A stretch of 64,000 nt of DNA, taken from contig NZ_BAEI01000056.1 of the NCBI RefSeq assembly GCF_000241325.1, forward strand, positions 1 through 64,000, given 5' to 3'. Positions 1-7,383 of this stretch are shown here, one piece after another. Made by a program: the position numbers and the translations under genes. The stretch is from Gordonia polyisoprenivorans NBRC 16320 = JCM 10675. GTDB lineage: Bacteria > Actinomycetota > Actinomycetes > Mycobacteriales > Mycobacteriaceae. The notes beneath the pieces are model-generated. The model ran no database searches. It worked only from the letters and a program-made list of their open reading frames with translations, and was not told where the DNA came from. Each line of letters starts with the position of its first letter. The stretch's first letter is position 1.

Positions 1-3
1 CCG

Positions 4-76
4 AGCGGATGACGGGATTCGAACCCGCGACCCTCACCTTGGCAAGGTGATGCGCTACCAGCTGCGCTACATCCGC
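4..76 (-). tRNA. tRNA-Gly (anticodon GCC)
   Basis: On the minus strand this is a complete 73-nt cloverleaf. The acceptor stem is GCGGATG paired with CATCCGC, the T arm contains GGTTCGAATCC, and the anticodon loop carries GCC inside the stem CACCTT/AAGGTG. The discriminator base is U and no CCA is encoded (CGG follows). Confidence 0.95.
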
Positions 77-330
77 ACGCTTCGCGAGCGATCTTGTGGA
101 CCTTGTGCTCGCGATGCGGGACAGAACATTATCCGAACGTTACGGAGATACCAAATCGCCTGGTCGGGGACGTGGGCGTGTATGGCCGGTGAGGTTCTCG
201 GTCGGGCGCGGGTGCGCGGACGGGTTCCGCGGATTGGGCATGGGACGCGCGGTGGGTGCGATTTTGGCAACCGGGTCACCGGCGTGTAATCTTCTGCCTC
301 GTGCACCGGCGCCCCGAGCGCCGGAAACAT

Positions 331-405
331 GGTCCCGTGGCTCAGTGGAAGAGCGTCCCGTTCACACCGGGGAGGTCGCTGGTTCGATCCCAGCCGGGAC
401 CACCA
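331..405 (+). tRNA. tRNA-Val (anticodon CAC)
   Basis: The acceptor stem GGTCCCG pairs with CGGGACC. The T arm has GGTTCGATCC and the anticodon loop TTCACAC gives CAC, which reads GUG valine codons. The terminal CCA is encoded in the DNA (403-405), unlike the tRNA-Gly nearby. It sits at the left edge of an accessory-looking stretch with a serine recombinase about 3 kb away; I saw no repeat of its 3' end further on. Confidence 0.94.
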
Positions 406-478
406 GGTCAGGGCGTTATCCGGTGTCTTGCACAACATCGACCCGGAATCGCGGTCGTGGTGAAGGGATTCATCGCCA

Positions 479-1249
479 GTGAGCCGCAAGCACAACATCC
501 TCTTCACCGGTCTGATTCACCCGCAAGCGGGTAACTGGTGTCTGGACCATCCCGTCACCGTGGATAGCGGTGATTGTCGGGTGGAAGTGTTCTTCTACCG
601 TTCCGCGCTGAACGTGCGCGTCACCTTCGAGGACGACTACGACATCGGCAAGGGCGATGCGGACAGTGACGCCATCTGGCTCAATCCGATCTGGTATCAG
701 GTCGAAGCGTCGGTCAGGTCAGTGCTTGACTCGCTCGGTTTTGTTCTGGCGGCGTCGCTGGAGGTCGAGATGACCACGGGTAGAGCTGACGAGATTGCCG
801 TCGTCGGTAGCCACACTTCCCTTCCTGCATTCGCGCGGGTCAAAGGTGAGCGGGTCGAAGGTGAACTACTAGGGAAGTACCTCGCCGCCGTGGGCCAGAA
901 CGCGAACGTGAGGGACGCGCTTGCCGACATGCGGATGGCTCTGAGGCTCTCGATCGATACCGCCTTCTACTGTTACCGCGGCATCGAATGCCTGCGCCAT
1001 GAGTTTCTGCAACCCGAGGATGGCGATAAGACGGGACCGTCGTGGAGCCGGATGCACGCCGCCCTTGGCACGTCGAAGGCTGGGATGGACCCGCTCACGA
1101 AGCTGGCGACGGCGCGTCGCCACGGAGAGAGTCTTGTCCTCTCGCACGACGACCGAATCATGTGGCTCCGCTGGACTCGGGACGTGATCGCCAAGTACAT
1201 CGAGGACTACTTACCCAACCTCCGCGCCGTTGAGGCCGGCCAGAGCTAA
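479..1249 (+). CDS. Hypothetical protein, possible HEPN-like C-terminal half
   Basis: I do not recognise this 256-residue protein. It starts at a GTG preceded by GAAGGGA. The N-terminal half looks like alternating beta strands, with aromatic and acidic residues. The C-terminal half (about 145-250) is helical, with a YRGIECLRHEF helix, a conserved-looking tryptophan, an ARRHGES segment and a final helix ending KYIEDYL. That spacing of Arg/His elements in a small helical bundle resembles HEPN-type domains of defence and toxin proteins, but this is pattern resemblance only. By eye the gene is less GC-rich than the core genes, and it lies next to a tRNA with no operon partner. Confidence 0.6.
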   Translation: MSRKHNILFTGLIHPQAGNWCLDHPVTVDSGDCRVEVFFYRSALNVRVTFEDDYDIGKGDADSDAIWLNPIWYQVEASVRSVLDSLGFVLAASLEVEMTTGRADEIAVVGSHTSLPAFARVKGERVEGELLGKYLAAVGQNANVRDALADMRMALRLSIDTAFYCYRGIECLRHEFLQPEDGDKTGPSWSRMHAALGTSKAGMDPLTKLATARRHGESLVLSHDDRIMWLRWTRDVIAKYIEDYLPNLRAVEAGQS

Positions 1250-2051
1250 GACGACAACACCGCCGCCGCTGTTTCGATCGGCCTCGAAGTGGGCGGCCGT
1301 GCCGGTGCCAGTTGCGTGGTTCAGCCTCGAACACCCCGGCCGCGCCCACCGTGCCGATGACACACCATGCTCGCTGCAGCCAACCCTGTTCTTTCGCAGT
1401 CAGTTTCGCGATTGCACTCTGCGCAACCGCTGCAGCTGGCGGTGGCAGGGGTGGAATCTTTACCAACTGCCATGTGTGTTGGTCCCTTTTGTCTCGTGTG
1501 CCATTGGATTTGTTCGGTCCAAACGTTCGTGACAGTAGGCGACGTTGGCCTCGGTCGATCTGTGGTCGTCGGGGCATCAGTTCGGCACACGGGGGCGGTC
1601 ACGCGGTACTCGGTTCATGCGGATAGTGGTGTACGCAGCTCGTCGATCGCGGCTTCGTTCAGGCCGCCCCATCCGAGTCGAATAACAACGCTCAGATAGC
1701 CCTCGACGACGGCCAGACACTTCTCGACTGCAGCCACCTCGAGCTTTATGAGGGTCGGGCGGTGGGCCCGGGGGACCTTGACGATGTCGGAATGCCAGTC
1801 CTCACACTCGGCGTAGACCGTTCGACGACCCTATGCCTGATCTGTGTGTTTTGCGGTCCGGTCTGTGAATGACGACAGTCCGGCATCTCCGGCGCGCCCT
1901 CTGACATCGCGGAGACCACGACGTAGGCTGACCGACCTGAACGGGGGTGTTCGGACCGGGGTGGCTCGATGCGTGGAAGTCCGATCATCAGATGTCTGAA
2001 CATCTTTCGTCGTTCACGACGCGAAGTTTCCGGAAAGATTGAGGTCAACGC
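1250..2051. other. Gene-poor 800-bp stretch with a possible decayed reading frame
   Basis: No convincing gene is visible between the two orphan genes. GC is locally low around 1440-1560. One plus-strand frame stays open from 1627 to a TGA at 1870 and has protein-like composition (for example LDDGQTLLDCSHLELYEG), but it has no usable start codon and is entered right after a TAG at 1624-1626, so at most it is a gene remnant. Longer opposite-strand frames here are rich in Arg, Pro and Ser in a way typical of shadow frames. Confidence 0.45.
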
Positions 2052-3284
2052 ATGCTCGTCGATGAAACCCTGTGGCAGGATCTGCCCAACGAGGTGGCTG
2101 CGGCGGTGTTCGCGCCGTGGCCGAATGTTGTTCGCTGGGGGCGTCGTAGGGCTCAAGAAACCGATGCGCCCGCAACCATCGACGAAGGCTGGGACAAGTT
2201 CGCCTACATCGTCAGCTGCCTCGCCCAGGGCAGCCGTTCCATGAGTGCGAACATCCGTGTCGACGGTGAATGGAGAAGTCCCGATGTCGAACTACCGCAG
2301 GTGGTCGACGATGTTGTCGACGAGGCGCATGCAGGCATCGGCGCGGAGAACTTCCCGGCAGCGATCATCGTGTGCGCGGACAGGGCCACCGGCACTGCTC
2401 GCCGCACCGTCGTGACCGGGCCCGCAGCCTGGCGATGGTGTGTGTGGTTGAGTGACGGACGTGACGCCTACCTGGCCGATCTGTTCGGAGAAGTTGTGGC
2501 GCAACCGGATTCCCGTTGGGAGCCGCTGACAGTCGAGCATGTGGTGCGGCCCGGTGCGCTCGTACGATTGCGTACGTCCGCGGTGACCGCGGAGGGAATC
2601 GAGGGCCCCATTGCTCCGAGTGTCACGCCGTGGGGTAACAACCGTTATCTGATCCTCGACAACGGACCGGGTGTCGCCGGCGACATCCGGATTTGGCCCG
2701 AAGGGGCCGGCAACGACGTCCAACCGGTACGTGTCAGGGTCGAATGCTTGGAAGCGCAGGAGGTGTATCCACCTTCGCACAGCACTGGCGAGTCGACCCA
2801 GGATCTCGTCGGACGATGGCGCCTGCAGACCGTCGAAGCACTCGAACTCGACTGGAGCGAGGACCTTGCCGAGGACGCGAACGATCAATGGCTCGACGGA
2901 CGGCCCGATCCCGACAGCGCGGTGCGCAGTTCGACAGCTCCCATCGAGGCGCCGTTCGCCGTCGAGCTGACGATTCGGCCCGACGGTTCGTTCTACGAAC
3001 TCGCCGACGGCACCGACCCCAAGATCCCCTTCTGGTCCGTAGAGGGGGCGCTCGAAGGACTGGGCTACACGTTTCATGACTTTCTCGGGACGGAGGACGG
3101 CCGCGACTACATGCTGGACTACGAGGAATCCGGGTACCCGCCGACGGCCCGCCGATGCGATGGGGACACCGAGATCGTCGAAGAACTCGTTCGCGAAGGC
3201 GCCACTCTGACCCGCATTCAGAACGTGATCGTCGATGGCATGTATCGGTATCGGGTGATCTTGCGGTACACGCTTGCTTCGTGA
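2052..3284 (+). CDS. Orphan hypothetical protein, 410 residues
   Basis: This protein is not recognised. The ATG start follows GAGG by a normal distance. It is acidic, with no signal peptide or membrane segment. Residues about 1-190 are mixed alpha/beta with many tryptophans. The C-terminal third begins LVGRWRLQTVEAL, followed by strands such as FAVELTIRPDGSF and ending RYRVILRYTLAS; a GRW motif followed by antiparallel strands resembles lipocalin-like barrels, but I cannot confirm this. It is isolated, ends 23 bp before a convergent small gene, and belongs to the accessory segment between the tRNA genes and the recombinase. Confidence 0.65.
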   Translation: MLVDETLWQDLPNEVAAAVFAPWPNVVRWGRRRAQETDAPATIDEGWDKFAYIVSCLAQGSRSMSANIRVDGEWRSPDVELPQVVDDVVDEAHAGIGAENFPAAIIVCADRATGTARRTVVTGPAAWRWCVWLSDGRDAYLADLFGEVVAQPDSRWEPLTVEHVVRPGALVRLRTSAVTAEGIEGPIAPSVTPWGNNRYLILDNGPGVAGDIRIWPEGAGNDVQPVRVRVECLEAQEVYPPSHSTGESTQDLVGRWRLQTVEALELDWSEDLAEDANDQWLDGRPDPDSAVRSSTAPIEAPFAVELTIRPDGSFYELADGTDPKIPFWSVEGALEGLGYTFHDFLGTEDGRDYMLDYEESGYPPTARRCDGDTEIVEELVREGATLTRIQNVIVDGMYRYRVILRYTLAS

Positions 3285-3307
3285 CGGTTCCGCGGCCGGT
3301 GTGCAAC

Positions 3308-3571
3308 TCAGCGCCGCGGATGCCGACTGTAACCGTATAGCGCTGCGCGATAACCGCGTTCGTAGCTTTGCGTGATCTGGGGGATCTCACCGGCGGCCAA
3401 AGCCGCCGTCGCGTGGTTGGCGGCCCAGGCACGCGGCAAGGACGCGAGGTAGTCCGATGCCTCGTCGTATCCGCGCTGGAATTCCGCCTCGTCGAGGGTC
3501 GGGTCGCTGATCGCCGACTCCGGCGGAATGGCGGTCGGGAAGGCGAGTACGCGGGAGTTGCTGGTGGTCAT
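3308..3571 (-). CDS. Small hypothetical protein coupled to the serine recombinase
   Basis: This is an 87-residue protein whose ATG overlaps the stop codon of the upstream recombinase by four bases, so translation of the two is probably coupled. The middle is a predicted amphipathic helix (LDEAEFQRGYDEASDYLASL), followed by a segment rich in Ala and then YERGYRAALYGYSRHPRR. There are no cysteines and no membrane segment. It could be an accessory DNA-binding or regulatory partner of the recombinase, but this is inferred only from the overlap. Confidence 0.65.
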   Translation of the reverse strand: MTTSNSRVLAFPTAIPPESAISDPTLDEAEFQRGYDEASDYLASLPRAWAANHATAALAAGEIPQITQSYERGYRAALYGYSRHPRR

Positions 3572-4176
3572 CGAGTGGTCCTCTTCTCGGCGAGAGTTCG
3601 GTACAGGGTGGCGCGGCTGACCCCGAGGGTCGTGGCAATGGTCGGAACGGGATCCCCGTTGTCCCGCATGCGTTGTGCGAGTTCGACCTGTTCGTCGGTC
3701 AGCACACGGGGGCGTCCGAGCGGGGAGCTGCCGCTGTGTCGGGTCGGCCTGGGTTGGGTTCGTTGGCGTGTTCGGGCGGCCTCGTCGTTCACCACCGCCA
3801 GTGAGGCGAGGACGCCGACGAGTGTCGCTCCGACGTCGTCGTCGGTACGCAATCGCTCGCGAATCGAGCGAACCCCGATGTTGCGATCGTCGAGGGTGCG
3901 CACGGTCGACAGCAACTCGGGTGTGCTGCGTCCGAGCCGATCCATCCCGACGACCACGACGGTGTCACCGGGGCGGGCGTAGCCGAGCAGCGCGTCGAGC
4001 CCCGGGCGGTGTGCGGTGGGGGAGTCGTGGCGCGAATGGTCGGAGTACACGCGCTCCGGGTCGACACCGTTGTCGATGAGCAGATCGATCTGCTCATCGA
4101 GTGCAGGGGAATCCGAACTCTCCCGCGCGTAACCGAGGAGCATCCCGGGTTGCGCTCCCGGATCGGTGGTGGGCAT
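3568..4176 (-). CDS. Serine recombinase, resolvase/invertase family
   Basis: This 202-residue site-specific recombinase has the usual size and order of small resolvases. The N-terminal catalytic domain starts LLGYARESSDSPALDEQIDL, with the nucleophilic serine in RESS and the Arg before it. The GDTVVVVGMDRLGRSTPEL segment supplies the conserved DRLGRS arginines. A C-terminal helix-turn-helix (GRPRVLTDEQVELAQRMR, then IATTLGVSRATLYRTL) would bind the half-sites. Such enzymes resolve cointegrates or invert DNA after cutting at a 2-bp core. A -10 box lies seven bases before the ATG, suggesting a leaderless message. The linker between the domains is rich in Arg, Thr and Pro. Confidence 0.9.
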   Translation of the reverse strand: MPTTDPGAQPGMLLGYARESSDSPALDEQIDLLIDNGVDPERVYSDHSRHDSPTAHRPGLDALLGYARPGDTVVVVGMDRLGRSTPELLSTVRTLDDRNIGVRSIRERLRTDDDVGATLVGVLASLAVVNDEAARTRQRTQPRPTRHSGSSPLGRPRVLTDEQVELAQRMRDNGDPVPTIATTLGVSRATLYRTLAEKRTTR

Positions 4177-4183
4177 GCCGACG

Positions 4184-4189
4184 AGGCTA
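4184..4189 (-). promoter_or_regulatory. Predicted -10 box of the recombinase gene
   Basis: The minus strand reads TAGCCT, then seven bases, then the ATG at 4176. In actinobacteria this spacing places the transcription start at or next to the A of the start codon. No ribosome-binding site precedes this ATG, which fits a leaderless transcript. Confidence 0.45.
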
Positions 4190-4229
4190 TCTCAAAAGAC
4201 GAGTTACCGAGACGAGACACGCAGTGAGA

Positions 4230-4364
4230 TATGAGACCGCAGAGGCGTCAGCTGGTTCTACGCAGGATCGGTCTTCGAAGACAGTGTTTTACGGACACGG
4301 CCCAGCATGACGCGCACCGGTAGATTATGAGACTTACGAGATTCGATATCCGGAGTTATGAGAC
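4230..4364. repeat. Three TATGAGAC copies upstream of the recombinase
   Basis: The octamer TATGAGAC occurs at 4230-4237, 4326-4333 and 4357-4364. The last two extend to TTATGAGAC. All three lie in the 180 bp between the recombinase start and the neighbouring mutarotase stop, where a resolvase-type enzyme would have its recombination and accessory sites. The third copy covers the mutarotase stop codon. Confidence 0.4.
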
Positions 4365-5243
4365 GGGCGTGACGGAGATGGTCTGCCACATGGAGTGGGT
4401 GGCCCCGGCGGGAACCTCGACGACGTCGGGGCCGGCATTGGCCGTCTCGACACACACGAACTCGCGCCAGTGCGGACCGACGTCGGCCATGCCCGCGGCG
4501 ACGGCGGCGCCGGGATTCCAGACGACGGCCGTGCGCGCCCGGCGTCCACGGATCTCGATCACCCGACCGAAGCCGGGGTCGACGATCCGGTAGGTGCCGC
4601 CCGCCCCCGGGTACAGGCGGTCGCTGCGCGCAGGGGAACTCGGCAACGTCCATTCGCCGTGCTGCGGATGGATCGCGCCGCCGTCGAACTTGTCGGCATA
4701 GGTCAGCCCGGCCAACCCCTCGACGCGGACATCAGCGACATCGGAGACGCGAAAGTAGTTGTGCAGAGCCTCGGTGAGCCGCGCAGGCGCCGTGCCCGGG
4801 TTGTGGGTGTGGATACCCTGCTCCAACGTAGCGCCGACCCGCACGGTCATCGACAGGCGCAACTCGAGCTGGTCGAGTCCCTCTGGTGCCAACGAGATCT
4901 CGACTTCGCCGGTCTCGGTGACCACCGCTCCGGTGATCGCCCATCGGGCGGTGCGCGCGTAACCGTGCGAGGGAACGTCGCCGGTCTGGCCCTCGCGAGC
5001 GAAATAGGGCCAGCAGACCGGGATTCCGCCGCGGATGGGCGTCGGCAGATCGGCCAACACCGGGGACACCCACACCACGTCGTGAGCCGACCCGTAAGGC
5101 CGGAACGACACGACCTGCCCGCCGAACACCGAAATCGCCGCCTGCGCGTGCGGCGTCTCGATGATGTGGGCGTCGAGCCCGTGAACGGAGCCCTTGCGGA
5201 CCCCGTGGGAGTGCTGCGTTACGTCGTCACCCGATGTCGTCAC
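4356..5243 (-). CDS. D-hexose-6-phosphate mutarotase (aldose 1-epimerase family, YeaD-like)
   Basis: This 295-residue cytosolic enzyme would interconvert alpha and beta anomers of glucose-6-phosphate. Family signatures are visible in order: FGGQVVSFRP near the N terminus, RGGIPVCWPYFA, the histidine of SHGYARTARW, HNYFRVSDVADVRVEGL, and the glutamate in WREFVCVETANA. The length is normal for the family. The start is a GTG. It stands alone on the minus strand; its stop codon lies inside one of the TATGAGAC repeats that mark the border with the recombinase segment. The phosphorylated-substrate assignment rests on overall resemblance. Confidence 0.85.
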   Translation of the reverse strand: MTTSGDDVTQHSHGVRKGSVHGLDAHIIETPHAQAAISVFGGQVVSFRPYGSAHDVVWVSPVLADLPTPIRGGIPVCWPYFAREGQTGDVPSHGYARTARWAITGAVVTETGEVEISLAPEGLDQLELRLSMTVRVGATLEQGIHTHNPGTAPARLTEALHNYFRVSDVADVRVEGLAGLTYADKFDGGAIHPQHGEWTLPSSPARSDRLYPGAGGTYRIVDPGFGRVIEIRGRRARTAVVWNPGAAVAAGMADVGPHWREFVCVETANAGPDVVEVPAGATHSMWQTISVTPVS

Positions 5244-5323
5244 CGGATCAGCGTCGCACGCCTGTCACCATGGCGCCCGCCGCTCGGTGCACGATCACAG
5301 ACCCGAGACCGCGCCGCACCTCG

Positions 5324-5761
5324 TCACGGCCCCGGTTCCTCCGCCCGCGCCGCATGCGCCCGTGATGCGCGCGCATCCGCGGCGACCGCATGTCCCATCA
5401 ACTGGCCACCACTGGTGAGAAGCGCACGCCGCCAAGGCAACACGCCCTCGATCTCGATCTGGATCGACATCGACAGGATCGTCCGGATCAGCACCACGAT
5501 GCCGAGGATCAGGGCGTCGGTGATCGACGGTTTGGACGTGATGGTGCGGATCAGATCGGCGGCCACGAGGATCTCGAGGCCGAGCAGGATCGCCGAACCG
5601 AGGGTATTGCGCAGGGTGGCGAATGCGGTCGCACCGCCCTCGTCGCGACGCAACGATCGGACGCTGAGCACCACCGCCACCACGAACCCGGCGATCATCG
5701 CCACCGCGCCGATCACCTCGAGGGTGACCGCGACTCCGGAGAAGACCCTCTCGATGTCCAT
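5324..5761 (-). CDS. DUF1622 family membrane protein
   Basis: This 145-residue integral membrane protein has three hydrophobic segments: about residues 10-32 (LEVIGAVAMIAGFVVAVVL), 50-66 (around ILLGLEILVAADLI) and 80-100 (DALILGIVVLIRTIL). The conserved LGLEILVAADLIRTI block and the following helix match the DUF1622 pattern, whose function is unknown. The ATG at 5761 is preferred over longer upstream starts because a -10 box (TACTCT, minus strand 5773-5768) ends six bases before it, giving a leaderless start, and the upstream extension is an Arg-rich shadow. The C-terminal tail is Ala/Arg-rich. Confidence 0.8.
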   Translation of the reverse strand: MDIERVFSGVAVTLEVIGAVAMIAGFVVAVVLSVRSLRRDEGGATAFATLRNTLGSAILLGLEILVAADLIRTITSKPSITDALILGIVVLIRTILSMSIQIEIEGVLPWRRALLTSGGQLMGHAVAADARASRAHAARAEEPGP

Positions 5762-5862
5762 TTCTGGAGAGTAGTGCCGCGTCCGGGCACTCACCAGCGC
5801 ATCGGTATCGCGAATGCGGTTCTGCCGAGCCGACCCCGGACATGGGCGTAGCGTCGGCGGGT

Positions 5863-7302
5863 ATGACCCGCGCTGATGTTCACGCCCCCGTCGTCTCGAT
5901 CGCCGGCGGCGCAGTCTCCGGCAGCACCACCGATGGGATCTCCGCATTCCTCGGAATCCCTTACGCCGCACCGCCGGTCGGGCCCGATGCGTTTGCCGCA
6001 CCCAAGCCTGCACCGTCGTGGGACGGCGTTCGGGACGCCACCGCCTACGGCCCGACCGCACCGCAGGCGCCGTACCCCGCACCGATCGCCGCGCTCCTCG
6101 ACAACGTCATCGTCGACGGCGACGACTACCTGAACCTCAACGTCTGGACCCCGGACCCGGGCGGGGCCGGGCTGCCGGTGATGGTGTGGATTCATGGGGG
6201 TGCTTTCACCCGTGGTTCCAACCGGATCACGATGTACACCGGGGACACCTTCGCCCGCGATGGCGTCGTCTGCGTCGGCATCAATTACCGGCTCGGCACA
6301 CCGGGATTCGCCTCGGTCGCGGGCGCTCCGGAGAACCGCGGGCTGCTCGATCAGATCGCCGCGCTGCGGTGGGTGCGCGAGAACATCTCCGCATTCGGCG
6401 GCGACCCCGACAACATCACCGTCTTCGGCGAGTCCGCCGGCGCCATGAGCGTCGCCTCGCTGCTGTCCTCGCCACGGGTGGACGGACTGTTCGGACGGGC
6501 GATCATGGAGAGCGGCAACGGCAATGCGGCCGCCGACCCCGCCGATGCGCGCAAGGTCACCGACCGGCTCGCGGCGCTGCTGCGCGTGGACGCCACCGCC
6601 GACGCGCTCGGTCAGGTCTCCGGCGACGAACTGCTGAAAGCGCAGACCCAGGTCGCACTCGAACTCATGTTGGCCCCCGATCCGCAGGTGTGGGGTGAGT
6701 CGATCGTGAAGGTCGGCCTCGGCATCATGTCGCAGTTCCCGGTGATCGACGGCGACGTGCTCACCGCGCGGCCAGTCGACGCCATCGCGGCCGGTGCGGG
6801 CGCCTCGGTGCCGTTACTCGCCGGCTGGAACGCCGACGAGTTCCGGTTCTTCATGGTGGCCACCGGTGGGGCGTCGGCGGTCACGGAGGAGGGGGCGGCG
6901 GCGATGCTCGGCTCGACCGACGGTGGTGCCGAGTTCCTGCGGAACCGCCTCGACGCGGGCGTCAGCCCCGGTGACGCGCTGAGCGAGGCCCTGAGCCGCG
7001 CCGCGTTCTCCGGCCCGACCACCACGATCGCCGAGGTGCGCGGTAGTGCTCAGGGAGAGCGGGCCTCCACCCATCTCTACGAGTTCGGATACGAGAGCCC
7101 GCAGGGGGACATCCGCGCCGGGCATGCGGTCGAGATCCCATTCGTCTTCGATCACCTCGACGAGGCGCACGCGCTCGTCGGCCCCGAACCCGACCAGCGG
7201 ATCGCCGACGACATGCACGCCACGTGGGTACGGTTCGCCACCTCGGGCGATCCCGGATGGTCCCCGTACGCCTCCGGCGGCGAGATCCGCCGTTTCGACT
7301 GA
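5863..7302 (+). CDS. Type B carboxylesterase / para-nitrobenzyl esterase family
   Basis: This alpha/beta-hydrolase of 479 residues would cleave carboxylic esters. The N-terminal FLGIPYAAPPVGPDAF segment and the oxyanion-hole motif VMVWIHGGAFTRGS are present. The nucleophile is Ser191 in FGESAGAMS, and a C-terminal histidine lies in GHAVEIPFVFDHL. There is no signal peptide, so it is probably cytosolic. The ATG at 5863 is chosen over 5842 because TAGCGT (5849-5854) lies eight bases upstream, fitting a leaderless message. It is divergent from the DUF1622 gene. The substrate cannot be read from the sequence. Confidence 0.9.
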   Translation: MTRADVHAPVVSIAGGAVSGSTTDGISAFLGIPYAAPPVGPDAFAAPKPAPSWDGVRDATAYGPTAPQAPYPAPIAALLDNVIVDGDDYLNLNVWTPDPGGAGLPVMVWIHGGAFTRGSNRITMYTGDTFARDGVVCVGINYRLGTPGFASVAGAPENRGLLDQIAALRWVRENISAFGGDPDNITVFGESAGAMSVASLLSSPRVDGLFGRAIMESGNGNAAADPADARKVTDRLAALLRVDATADALGQVSGDELLKAQTQVALELMLAPDPQVWGESIVKVGLGIMSQFPVIDGDVLTARPVDAIAAGAGASVPLLAGWNADEFRFFMVATGGASAVTEEGAAAMLGSTDGGAEFLRNRLDAGVSPGDALSEALSRAAFSGPTTTIAEVRGSAQGERASTHLYEFGYESPQGDIRAGHAVEIPFVFDHLDEAHALVGPEPDQRIADDMHATWVRFATSGDPGWSPYASGGEIRRFD

Positions 7303-7383
7303 CCACGTAACCCGCTCACGTCGTCGGCGTGTCCGGGGCCCGCAGTCCTCTGATCGGCCCAGGATCGTCGTACGGTGTTACCC

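Noticed and set aside
1746..2156. 136-codon minus-strand frame in the gene-poor stretch
   Set aside because: Pro/Arg/Ser-rich with no motif, and it overlaps the start of a better supported plus-strand gene.
331..4356. Attachment-site duplication of the tRNA-Val 3' end
   Set aside because: I looked for the T-arm/acceptor sequence again up to the mutarotase gene and did not find it.
4395..5774. 459-codon plus-strand frame opposite the mutarotase and DUF1622 genes
   Set aside because: Overlaps two genes with clear family motifs; composition is that of a shadow frame.
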